DNA of 64,000 nucleotides, from assembly GCF_900102545.1 (NCBI RefSeq), contig NZ_FNBN01000002.1, forward strand, positions 1,338,264 to 1,402,263, written 5' to 3'. Each line of letters opens with the position of its first letter. Within the stretch, counting starts at the first letter, position 1. This DNA comes from Chitinophaga filiformis. Its GTDB lineage: Bacteria > Bacteroidota > Bacteroidia > Chitinophagales > Chitinophagaceae. Position numbers and translations under genes: made by a program. The notes beneath the pieces are model-generated. The model was not told the origin of the DNA and made no database searches. It saw only the letters and a list, made by a program, of their open reading frames with translations. Positions 17,062-26,091 of this stretch are shown piece by piece.

Positions 17062-20000
17062 GTGCCTTGTTTGGATTTGAAATACGCTACCATTTCCGGC
17101 AGCTTACCTTTCGAATAGCTGTCCTGCTGTTCCTTGGACTGGGATTATTGGGTGTGCATGGCAACTTTGGCGGCAGTGAAGTACACGCCAATGCCCCTTA
17201 TGTCATTACCTATATTATCAGCATCCTTTCCCTTTTCTCTATTTTTGTCAGCACCTTATTCTGTGCGAATGTGGTCTTAAGAGATACTACCTACGGGATG
17301 GATGCTGTATTATTTACAACAGCGGTAAGGCGACTTCCTTATTTCAGCGTACGTTTCCTGGGATTGGTACTGGCTGTATTGCTGATACTCTGCGCTTCCA
17401 TCGTTGGGATGCTGGTGGGTGCTTTATTTGCGGATAGTTCCCAACTTGGCGCCTTCGGTCCCGTTTACTTTATTCAGCCACTGCTTGTTTTTGGATTACC
17501 GAATATCCTGTTCGTTTGCAGTATCATCTTCTGCACAGCGGTATTAACCAGAGACGTTCGCGCTACTTATGCTGCTGGTGTGCTGCTATACAATTTGTAT
17601 ATGGCCAGCGCCATTCTTGGCAACTCTCCATTTTTCGCCACTTCAGCACTGAAGACAAGTACGCCCGGCCTCCTACCGCTATTAAGTGATCCATTCGGAT
17701 TGTCTATCTTCTTCGGAGACACCCGTTCATGGTCAGTAGTACAGCGAAATCAGCAGGTATTTCCTTTTGGCGGAGCCTTACTGCTGAACCGCCTGCTGTG
17801 GACTGCATGCTCATGTTTGTTGCTGGTTATTAGCTACAGATATTTTGCATTCCGTTTACAAGTCGCCAGGAAGACCACGCGCCCCGGAATAGAAGAGGAA
17901 AAGGATCCTGCGATGCATTACAGTCAGCGACAAGTGTATCCTGAGGGTTTCTCCTACGCCTGGAACAGCTTTTGCTCGCAACTCAGACTGGAAACAACAT
18001 CGGTGTTCAAACACATCCCTTTCCTGCTGATGGTAGCAATGTGGATCTTTATTTTCTCTGTCGAAACGAAAGATTCACTGTTGAACGGCGTATATGGTAT
18101 TCAACTCTATCCAGCCACTAATATCATTGTCGAATCACTGCTGCCGGTACGTCCTGCCATGTTGCTGATCATCTTTTATGCGGCTGAACTGTCAACCCGT
18201 GAACGCAGTACCAATACACAGTCATTGTTGTATAGCACACCTGTTTCCGGTACCATGATCTGGGCTGCAAAATGTAGTACACTGGCACTATTGATTGCAA
18301 TACTGATCACCGCCAATATTGCTATAGGATTGGTGATGCAGATCAGTAAAGGTTACTGGCATATTGACCTGCCCCTGTATATTTCATTATATTATTACAG
18401 CGGATTTCCCTTGTTACTGTTTGCCGTCTTCACACTCTTCATTCATACATTAACACCTAACAAATACCTGGGCATGCTGCTGAACTTATTCGTAGCAGCT
18501 ATTATCATATTCGGCCGCCAGTTTGGAATAGAGCATTACCTCTTACGTTACGCCCAGACACCCCGTATGAGCTGTTCTGCTATGAGTGGTTTCGGATATT
18601 ATGCCCATGCATTCAACTGGTACATGTTGTACTGGTCGGCGTTCGCGGCTCTGCTTTCATTGCTGACTGTCGGCCTTTGGCAACGAAGCCGGTATATCAC
18701 CGGCAGATGGCGGCAGCTGAGAGTCAAACCGGTATGGCTGGTACCGTTGACTGTTTTCCTGGCCACAGGCGCTTTCATTTATTACAAAACCAATATTGAA
18801 GGAGGATATAAAAACAGTAAGGTCCGGCTGAACTGGCAGGCACGTTATGAACAACAATACAGACCATTGGCCAATCTTCCGCAGCCGGTTATTACTGCCG
18901 TAAAAACAAATGTAGACCTGTATCCCGAAGCGGGAAAATATGCGGTAAAAGGTACCTTCAAACTCAGCAATGCGTCTCCTGTTCCCATTTCAAAGATCTG
19001 GGTAAGCACGGATCCGGAGGTGACATCCTGTAGTATTTATTTACCGGGAGTAGCCCATGCAACACACGACAAAACATTCAATCAACACCTGTATGAGTTA
19101 ACAACACCCTTATTGCCTGGCGCAACAACCACCATGCAATTTTCAATAGAAGTGGTCCGCTCAGGCTTTACCCCGTTCAATAGCGAACACACCGTTACCA
19201 GCAACGGTACTTATATTGAGCTGGAAAAATATCTTCCCTTACTGGGGTATAACGACGGGTTTGAGATCAATGATCGAGCCATCCGCAAGGCAAACGGACT
19301 CCCGGAGCAAACGCGGCCCCTACCTGTAGACAGTACTTATCATCTCATCGGTTTCGAAACTACGGTTTCCACTACCCGCGGACAGTATGTTGTGACTACG
19401 GGCGTCCTCCAAAAGTCCTGGTCAGCCAATAATCGTCAATACTTCCACTATAAAACAAGCAGCCCTGTCAACTACATGTTTGCCCTCAGCAGTGCCAGGT
19501 ATGAGATAAAGAAAGAAACCTATAAAGGTGTGGAGTTCAGCATTCTCTTTCACCCCGGACAAACAGCCAATCTCCCTGTTATCATGCAGGCTATGAAAGA
19601 TGCAATAGACTATTGCTCACAACACTTCGGCCCTTACCCCCATAAGCAGCTGGTACTCGCCGAGCTACCGCAATACAAAGGAGCTGCTACAGCTTACCCG
19701 GGAGTAGTCTTCGGCGCTGAAAACATCTGTTTCCAAAGCGATTTTAGCGATAGCAATAAGGTCAACCAGGCCTATGGTATCATTGCTCACGAAGTGGCGC
19801 ATCAATGGTGGGCGAACAAACTCTCACCGGTATTTCAACCCGGCGCTGCACTGCTGACTGAGACGCTTGCACAATACACAGAAGCGATGCTGATTGAGCA
19901 TGCTTTCGGTAAGACGTTCATGCGCGATTACCTGCGTACCGAAAACCAACTGTACTTCTCCCTCAGCGGTACTGACGAGCGGGAACTACCTTTGGTCAGT

Positions 20001-20555
20001 ACAAACGGACAGCCATTCGTGCATTATCAGAAAGGTAGTCTGGCGATGTATGCACTGAAAGAAGCATTAGGAGAAGAGCAAATGAATAAGGCTCTTCACC
20101 GGCTGCTGGACAAACATGCTTATCCGGGTGTAAAAGCTACTGCCAATGATCTGATGAATGAGTTATGCCAGGATGCGTCTGAAAGTGAAATAAGGCTCAT
20201 TAAAGATTGGATGGAACGGGTGGTCGTCTACTCATTGAAAGTCGAGGTATTGTCCTGTAAACGACTGCCAAACGGGCAATACAAGTTGCAATTAAATGTG
20301 CATATAAATAAAACAGACCGGAACAATAACCACTCACTCCCTCCGGATGAAAACATAGACATTGCCGTCTTTGATATCCCCTCCGGAGCGCTCGATGGTC
20401 ACAGTACTCCCATATACCTGCAAAAGCATCATTTTTCCGGAAACCTGACCAGTCTAAGCCTTACAGTAAATAAATTGCCTGAAACGGTCGCTATTGATCC
20501 TTATTGTTATATGCCAGATGCGAATCAATCAGACAATCTGGTAACGGTAAAATAA
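17055..20555 (+). CDS. ABC permease fused to M1 aminopeptidase domain
   Basis: A 1166-residue fusion protein starting at the ATG at 17055, which lies inside the end of the ATPase gene. Residues 1-590 are two blocks of about six membrane segments each, as in ABC-2-type permeases. The rest is a soluble M1 peptidase domain: a GAMEN-like strand (VVFGAENI), zinc motif HEVAHQWW at 912-919, and a second Glu ligand about 20 residues later in LLTETLAQYTE. M1 peptidases trim N-terminal residues. Fusions of this kind are known in Bacteroidota, and they suggest that export is coupled to peptide cleavage or sensing. Its substrate is unknown. Confidence 0.9.
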   Translation: MLSALFGFEIRYHFRQLTFRIAVLLFLGLGLLGVHGNFGGSEVHANAPYVITYIISILSLFSIFVSTLFCANVVLRDTTYGMDAVLFTTAVRRLPYFSVRFLGLVLAVLLILCASIVGMLVGALFADSSQLGAFGPVYFIQPLLVFGLPNILFVCSIIFCTAVLTRDVRATYAAGVLLYNLYMASAILGNSPFFATSALKTSTPGLLPLLSDPFGLSIFFGDTRSWSVVQRNQQVFPFGGALLLNRLLWTACSCLLLVISYRYFAFRLQVARKTTRPGIEEEKDPAMHYSQRQVYPEGFSYAWNSFCSQLRLETTSVFKHIPFLLMVAMWIFIFSVETKDSLLNGVYGIQLYPATNIIVESLLPVRPAMLLIIFYAAELSTRERSTNTQSLLYSTPVSGTMIWAAKCSTLALLIAILITANIAIGLVMQISKGYWHIDLPLYISLYYYSGFPLLLFAVFTLFIHTLTPNKYLGMLLNLFVAAIIIFGRQFGIEHYLLRYAQTPRMSCSAMSGFGYYAHAFNWYMLYWSAFAALLSLLTVGLWQRSRYITGRWRQLRVKPVWLVPLTVFLATGAFIYYKTNIEGGYKNSKVRLNWQARYEQQYRPLANLPQPVITAVKTNVDLYPEAGKYAVKGTFKLSNASPVPISKIWVSTDPEVTSCSIYLPGVAHATHDKTFNQHLYELTTPLLPGATTTMQFSIEVVRSGFTPFNSEHTVTSNGTYIELEKYLPLLGYNDGFEINDRAIRKANGLPEQTRPLPVDSTYHLIGFETTVSTTRGQYVVTTGVLQKSWSANNRQYFHYKTSSPVNYMFALSSARYEIKKETYKGVEFSILFHPGQTANLPVIMQAMKDAIDYCSQHFGPYPHKQLVLAELPQYKGAATAYPGVVFGAENICFQSDFSDSNKVNQAYGIIAHEVAHQWWANKLSPVFQPGAALLTETLAQYTEAMLIEHAFGKTFMRDYLRTENQLYFSLSGTDERELPLVSTNGQPFVHYQKGSLAMYALKEALGEEQMNKALHRLLDKHAYPGVKATANDLMNELCQDASESEIRLIKDWMERVVVYSLKVEVLSCKRLPNGQYKLQLNVHINKTDRNNNHSLPPDENIDIAVFDIPSGALDGHSTPIYLQKHHFSGNLTSLSLTVNKLPETVAIDPYCYMPDANQSDNLVTVK

Positions 20556-20564
20556 AATACAAAA

Positions 20565-20604
20565 CCGGCCATCTCATATGTTTGTAAACACAGGAGATGG
20601 CCGG
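20565..20604 (-). terminator. Terminator between the convergent M1-fusion and T9SS cargo genes
   Basis: An 11-bp perfect stem CCGGCCATCTC / GAGATGGCCGG with an 18-base loop. On the minus strand it is followed by a T-rich tract (TTTTGTATTTTATTTT), so it mainly serves the large minus-strand gene; it may also slow plus-strand transcription. Confidence 0.75.
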
Positions 20605-20618
20605 CTCATATCTGCATA

Positions 20619-23600
20619 TTATCTTATCAGGGTAAATGCCCCTTTCTGCATCAGTGCTGCCTGCTCCTGACCATAGAAACTATAGGTAACAATATAAACA
20701 TACGCTCCTGCCGGTTGTAACTGGCCCTTAAACTTGCCATCCCAATGCACAGACACATTATTGGATGCAAACACCTGTTGCCCCCAGCGGTTAAAGATCT
20801 GGATATTGTATACTGCCACACCTCTCGACTTTACGACAAACCGGTCATTCACACCATCTCCATTCGGTGTAAAAGCAGTAGGAACATACAGTGAATTGTT
20901 AAAGGTGACAAACACCGTTACCATATCTGTTTTACTACAATTTTTATCTGTCGTTGTTACGGTATAAGTCGTAGTCTGTCGCGGCGTCGCTATAGGATCA
21001 GCACAACTAACGCAACTCAGGTCAGTTGCCGGCGTCCAGGTATAATCAATCGCATTGACAGCATGCAGTTGTACCGACTGACCGATATTAATGGTCGTAT
21101 CACTATTGATGATATTTACCGGTGGAAGTATAATATTATCAAGTATAACGGTAGATTGCTGTGCGCAATTGCGCTGATCAGTTACTGACAGCCCATATGC
21201 GCCTGCCTGTAAACCGGTGATATCAGCACTGGTTCCAACATTATCCCAGTAGTAAGTATAAGGCGGTGTTCCACCTATTGCAACCGCAATGACCTCCCCG
21301 TTTCGCTCGCCGCAATATTCATCTGCTTTGTTATACGTCAGTTTTAGTTCAGCTGGTCCGGTCAGATTAACCGGCACATCCACATTACAGGAGGTATTGC
21401 GTACACTCACCACATAACTGCCGGCAGATAAACCGCTGAAATCAGGGCTTGGCTGATAACCTCCTCTCTGTAATGCATATTCAAAAGGGCCGGTGCCATT
21501 GTTCACCTGTATAGTAATTCCGCCATCTGCATCTCCATAACAGGTAGGCGGTGTTGTTGTTGCACTTACATCCAATGTTATTGTGAGATCATTCTTCACT
21601 TCCGCAAGACGGGACAAGCGGCAACCGCCATTATCCTCCACTAGTATAGTATACGATCCGATATCCAGGTTATCAAATACGTTGTTATTTCCATTATTGG
21701 TACTACCGATATAGTATGTATAAGGGGCAGCGCCACCGGTCGCAGTTACGTCAATTTTACCCTTCGCATTTATACAGGAAACGTCCGTCACTGTCGCAGC
21801 CATGTTCAATACCGGAGCGGGATTGACCCTTACATCGCTAGTTACCGTACAACCTGTATTATCCCTCGCCTGTATACTATACAGTCCGGCATCCAGGTTA
21901 TCAAATACGTTATTGTTTCCATTGTCGGTACTGCCATTATAATATGTATAGGGAGCGGTTCCGCCAGTCACGGTTACTTCAATTTTACCCTTCGGATCTG
22001 CACAGGTAACATCCGTCACTGTCGCTGTCATATTCAATACCGGGGCTGCATTGATCCTTACATTATTAGTTACCGCACAACCTGCATCGTCTCTCACCTG
22101 TATACTATACAGTCCGGCATCCAGGTTATCAAATACATTGTTGTTTCCATTGTCGGTACTGCCATTGTAGTATGTATAAGGAGCAATTCCACCGGTCGCT
22201 GTTACTTCTATTTTACCCTTCGGATTCGTACAGGTAATATCAGTCGCCGTTACCGTCATATTCAGCATCGTGCCAATATTGACTGTTACATCGTCAGTTG
22301 CGGTACAACCTCCGTTGCTTACTTCCACCGTGTAAGTGCCGGCGCCGCTTACAGTGATCTGTTGGGTCGTCTCACCTGTACTCCACTTATAGCTACTGAA
22401 ACCGCTACCTGCATCTAATACCGCTGTGCCACCCACACACAGGCTCCGATCAGGTCCCAGATTTACCACCGGTGGATCAAGTACGACAATAGTCCTGCAA
22501 TAAGTGGCTTGTGTAGTCAGCGATTCATCCATCAAAAGATTCATCGTATACGTTCCTGGCGTGTTATAACTAACATCCGGCGGATCTTTTAACGTAGAGG
22601 AAGCGATACTGGAGCTGTTGCAGCTATTAAATACAAACCGTGATAAGGTATTACTGGTAGCGTTGGTGATGAAAGCATACAGGTCGTTGCCTTCTCTGAA
22701 GATCGGGGAAATAGAATGCGGGAAACTGAAGTTACCACCAGCGTTCAACGCTGTAGCTGTGAAATTGCTGGTAATCCCCCCTGTAAAATCTATACGGGTC
22801 AGGTCGGAAGAGCCGGCAGATACCACCAGACCAAAGATCTTTCCACAATCATGGATGATGGAAATATCCCTCGGCCCGTTAATAATACCACCTCCATCGC
22901 CCAGGTTCACACCTGTAGGTGTGTTGGCAAGAGAGCTACCAAAGTCAAGCCGGGTGATTGTATTACTTCCCTGATTCGTTACAAACACATACCAGTTGCC
23001 GTTATCCTGTGTGGCAAAAATTCCTGTTGGACTATTCAGGTTGCCCAGGTTCCCCAGGTTAACTGCTGTAGGCATATTACCCACAGAATTACCAAAATCA
23101 AATCGTGTAATGGTATGATTCAGAATATTTACGGCAAAACCATACCAGTTACTACCCTCCTGTGTAATGTACAGGTCATGCGGATAATCCATATTGCCCA
23201 TACTCCCCCAGTTGGTCGGCACAGGCGGATTAGCCAGAGATGAACCAAAATCCACCTTCACAATGCGGGGCGATATCTCAGAAGTTCCTCCCACCACAAT
23301 CACATGCCAGCCATTGATATCCTGGATCACCTGTACCCCCTCTGTATGATTGGGGATAACGCCTCCCAGGTTACCAAAGTTGTCTGAAGAGGGCGCATTC
23401 AGGAAACTGTTGCCGAAGTTATACCGGATCAGCTGACCTGTATTATTGGTAATAAAGGCGTAATAATTATTCCCGTCCTTCGCCATAGACAGATAAGTAG
23501 GCACATTCAGGTTGCCGTTGACGTTGCCCAGGTTAGACACAACAGGCGTGCTGAACAGGTTACCCGAACAGAAGTTCCAGAAATAAGTGCTTCCTCCGGT

Positions 23601-25370
23601 AGAGGTGTTCTGAATTTTGATAGGAGTGTTCACACAGACAGTATCCGGGATATTAAAACTTGCCATCGGAGGTGGAGGGATTACGATCATATTCACCTCT
23701 ACAGGACGCGACAGCCAGCAACCAGCATTGTCTGCCACCAGTATAGTATATCCGCCTACATCCAGGTTATCAAATACATTGTTTCCATGACTGTTACCGT
23801 CGATATAGTATGCATAAGGAGCCGCCCCGCCAGTCACCGTTACTTCAATTTTGCCCTTGGGATTCAAACTGGTGGCATCCGTCACGGTGGTTGTCATAGC
23901 CAGTACCTGGTTAGTACTGATCGTTATATCGTCGGTTGCCGTACAACCTCCATTGCTCACTTCCACCTGGTAAGTACCGGCAGCGTTTACAGTGATCTGT
24001 TGGGTAGTCTCACCTGTACTCCATTTGTAGCTGCTGAAACCACTACCTGCATCCAATACAGTCTTACCACCTTCGCAAATGCTCCGGTCAGGTCCCAGAT
24101 TCACCACCGGTGGATTCAGTACTACAATGCTCCGGCAGTAAGTGGTCTGTGTAGCCAATGCCTCATCCATCAGCAGATTAATGGTATAGGTCCCTGGTGT
24201 GTTATAAGCAACATCCGGCGGATCTTTTACCGTGGATGATGCGATGCTGGAACTGTTACAACTATTAAATACGAACCTTGACAGAGTATTACTGTAAACA
24301 TTGGTAATGAAAGCATACAGGTCATTTCCCTCCCGGAAGATAGGAGAAATAGAGCTCGGAAAGTTGAAGTTACTTCCTGCGTTCAATGCAGTAGCTGTAA
24401 AATTGCTGGTAATCCCCCCTGTAAAATCTATGCGTGTCAGGTCAGAAGAGCCGGCGGATACCACCAGGCCAAAGATCTTTCCACAATCATGGATGATAGA
24501 AATATCCCTCGGTCCGTTAACAATACCGCCTCCACTTCCCAGGTTCGTACCTGTAGGCGTGTTCGCAAGGGAATTACCAAAGTCAAGGCGGGTGATCGTG
24601 TTACTACCCTCATTCGTTACAAACACATACCAGTTACCGTTATCTTGTGTAGCAAAGATACCTGTAGGTCTATTCAGGGAACCCAGATTACCCAGGTTAA
24701 CTGCCGTAGGCATATTGCCCACTGAATTACCAAAATCAAATCGTGTAACCGTATGATTCAGAATACTGACTGTAAATCCGTACCAGTTACTGCCCTCTTG
24801 CGTAATATACAGGTCATGCGGATAATCCATCCCGCCCATATTACCCCAGTTGGTAGCCACAGGTGCATTGGCAAGAGATGAACCAAAATCCACCTTCACA
24901 ATGCGGGGTGATATCTCTGATGTTCCTCCCACCACTATTACATGCCAGCCATTGATATCCTGGATCACCTGTACCCCCTCCGTATGGTTGGGAATAACTC
25001 CTCCTAGATTGCCCAGATTGGACACGACCGGCGTATTCAGGAAACTGTTGCCAAAGCTATAGCGTACCAGCTGTCCTATGTTGTTGGTAATAAAGGCGTA
25101 ATAATTACTCCCGTCCTTTGTCATAGACAGAAAACTAGGTAAATTCAATGCACCGCTAACGTTGCCCAGATTGGACACAACAGGAGTGCTGAACAGGCTA
25201 CCAGAACAGAAATTCCAGAAATAAGTGCTTCCCCCGGTAGACGTATTCTGAATTTTTACAGGAGTATTTACACAGACAGTATCGGGGATGTTGAAATTTG
25301 CCACCTGGGCGGATACAGGCAGGCAAACAATGGTAAACAGTACCATCATAGGTAATAATCGGGATGCCAT
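20619..25370 (-). CDS. Large secreted protein with T9SS type B (gliding) C-terminal domain
   Basis: A 1583-residue protein. A signal peptide (MASRLLPMMVLFTIVCLPVSAQ) is followed by two near-identical copies of a unit made of a PKD-like start (NIPDTVCVNTP), a beta-propeller-like array of about 52-residue repeats (recurring ITRLDFGNS and NLGNLG), and an Ig-like GSGFSSYKWSTGETTQQ module. Then come four or so SprB-like repeats (PKGKIEVT.TGG.APYTYY) and a C-terminal gliding-type sorting domain with VPTAFTPNGDGVNDRF and FNRWGQQVF. The last domain is the known signal for type IX export and surface display. It is probably a surface adhesin or binding protein. Confidence 0.9.
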   Translation of the reverse strand: MASRLLPMMVLFTIVCLPVSAQVANFNIPDTVCVNTPVKIQNTSTGGSTYFWNFCSGSLFSTPVVSNLGNVSGALNLPSFLSMTKDGSNYYAFITNNIGQLVRYSFGNSFLNTPVVSNLGNLGGVIPNHTEGVQVIQDINGWHVIVVGGTSEISPRIVKVDFGSSLANAPVATNWGNMGGMDYPHDLYITQEGSNWYGFTVSILNHTVTRFDFGNSVGNMPTAVNLGNLGSLNRPTGIFATQDNGNWYVFVTNEGSNTITRLDFGNSLANTPTGTNLGSGGGIVNGPRDISIIHDCGKIFGLVVSAGSSDLTRIDFTGGITSNFTATALNAGSNFNFPSSISPIFREGNDLYAFITNVYSNTLSRFVFNSCNSSSIASSTVKDPPDVAYNTPGTYTINLLMDEALATQTTYCRSIVVLNPPVVNLGPDRSICEGGKTVLDAGSGFSSYKWSTGETTQQITVNAAGTYQVEVSNGGCTATDDITISTNQVLAMTTTVTDATSLNPKGKIEVTVTGGAAPYAYYIDGNSHGNNVFDNLDVGGYTILVADNAGCWLSRPVEVNMIVIPPPPMASFNIPDTVCVNTPIKIQNTSTGGSTYFWNFCSGNLFSTPVVSNLGNVNGNLNVPTYLSMAKDGNNYYAFITNNTGQLIRYNFGNSFLNAPSSDNFGNLGGVIPNHTEGVQVIQDINGWHVIVVGGTSEISPRIVKVDFGSSLANPPVPTNWGSMGNMDYPHDLYITQEGSNWYGFAVNILNHTITRFDFGNSVGNMPTAVNLGNLGNLNSPTGIFATQDNGNWYVFVTNQGSNTITRLDFGSSLANTPTGVNLGDGGGIINGPRDISIIHDCGKIFGLVVSAGSSDLTRIDFTGGITSNFTATALNAGGNFSFPHSISPIFREGNDLYAFITNATSNTLSRFVFNSCNSSSIASSTLKDPPDVSYNTPGTYTMNLLMDESLTTQATYCRTIVVLDPPVVNLGPDRSLCVGGTAVLDAGSGFSSYKWSTGETTQQITVSGAGTYTVEVSNGGCTATDDVTVNIGTMLNMTVTATDITCTNPKGKIEVTATGGIAPYTYYNGSTDNGNNNVFDNLDAGLYSIQVRDDAGCAVTNNVRINAAPVLNMTATVTDVTCADPKGKIEVTVTGGTAPYTYYNGSTDNGNNNVFDNLDAGLYSIQARDNTGCTVTSDVRVNPAPVLNMAATVTDVSCINAKGKIDVTATGGAAPYTYYIGSTNNGNNNVFDNLDIGSYTILVEDNGGCRLSRLAEVKNDLTITLDVSATTTPPTCYGDADGGITIQVNNGTGPFEYALQRGGYQPSPDFSGLSAGSYVVSVRNTSCNVDVPVNLTGPAELKLTYNKADEYCGERNGEVIAVAIGGTPPYTYYWDNVGTSADITGLQAGAYGLSVTDQRNCAQQSTVILDNIILPPVNIINSDTTINIGQSVQLHAVNAIDYTWTPATDLSCVSCADPIATPRQTTTYTVTTTDKNCSKTDMVTVFVTFNNSLYVPTAFTPNGDGVNDRFVVKSRGVAVYNIQIFNRWGQQVFASNNVSVHWDGKFKGQLQPAGAYVYIVTYSFYGQEQAALMQKGAFTLIR
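22285..25303 (-). repeat. 1381-bp tandem intragenic duplication (copies 22285-23665 and 23923-25303)
   Basis: The two copies align without gaps at both ends at a constant 1638-base offset and are mostly identical, including the propeller region and the Ig-like module. The spacer 23666-23922 encodes one SprB-like repeat. Copy boundaries were placed by eye. Confidence 0.85.
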
Positions 25371-25411
25371 GGGTCTATCGGGTCTATTGCTGAATATCTT
25401 TGAAAATCAGA

Positions 25412-25419
25412 CAAAAATA
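25412..25419 (-). promoter_or_regulatory. Candidate -7 element (TATTTTTG) for the T9SS cargo gene
   Basis: This is an exact TAnnTTTG match on the minus strand, 42 bases upstream of the ATG at 25370. It lies in an A/T tract, so chance is possible. A second match on the plus strand (TATCTTTG, 25395-25402) points towards the small gene at 25572 but lies far upstream of it. Confidence 0.25.
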
Positions 25420-25571
25420 CAAAAAAATACTCATTCGTTCTTACAGCTACCATCAATTCTGCTACAGACTATCATAAGTGTCTGTTTGACGCTATAGGTA
25501 TACCGGAATATGCCGTGAAAAATGCTGTCTGGAAAAAGTGATACATTTACAGCAGTATAAAGTACATTATT

Positions 25572-25991
25572 ATGCCAAAGGATTATTTCCTGGAGATGAT
25601 TGAAGAATTAGGCAGGGTTTTAAGGGCTGTTATAAGCGCCAAGAAAAGTGAGCCGGCGAGAGCCCTGCAGGAAATTAATACCGTATTTACCGCCACTAAA
25701 TTCAGGACGAAGGACTTCTTCGACAGTCTGAGCACAGAAGAACTGGAAGCCTTTATCGTTGATAAAGATGTCCATTATACCACACTTGATGCATTAACGG
25801 ACCTCTTATTTGAAGAAGCAGATATCAGGCTGGATATGGGCGATTATGCGACCGTAGAACAACTGCTAAATAAACTTGACTTCCTCATTTCCTATATTTC
25901 AAAGAAAGAAATAGAAACGAAAGTACTTTCCTTAAAGCGTGGGCCGCAAAAGGAACGCCTGCAATTCCTCCGCATAAGCATTCATAAGTAA
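25572..25991 (+). CDS. Small helical protein of unknown function
   Basis: A 139-residue cytoplasmic protein, acidic and almost wholly helical by eye, with an N-terminal helix MPKDYFLEMIEELGRVLR and later TPR-like helical pairs (FEEADIRLDMGDYATVEQLL). I do not recognise the family with certainty. It stands alone between two minus-strand genes. No catalytic motif, signal peptide or membrane segment is visible. Confidence 0.7.
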   Translation: MPKDYFLEMIEELGRVLRAVISAKKSEPARALQEINTVFTATKFRTKDFFDSLSTEELEAFIVDKDVHYTTLDALTDLLFEEADIRLDMGDYATVEQLLNKLDFLISYISKKEIETKVLSLKRGPQKERLQFLRISIHK

Positions 25992-26091
25992 CACTAATAA
26001 CAAGCCCATAAATCACGGACCATATATAAAAGTAATGCGGAGAGCGAAAGTAGCACCCAACGACCGACATCCATTCTGAAACCGGTGCTAC

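Noticed and set aside
22716..23243. Open frames antisense to the T9SS cargo gene
   Set aside because: They mirror the repeats of the coding strand and appear in both duplicated copies. No family-like sequence.
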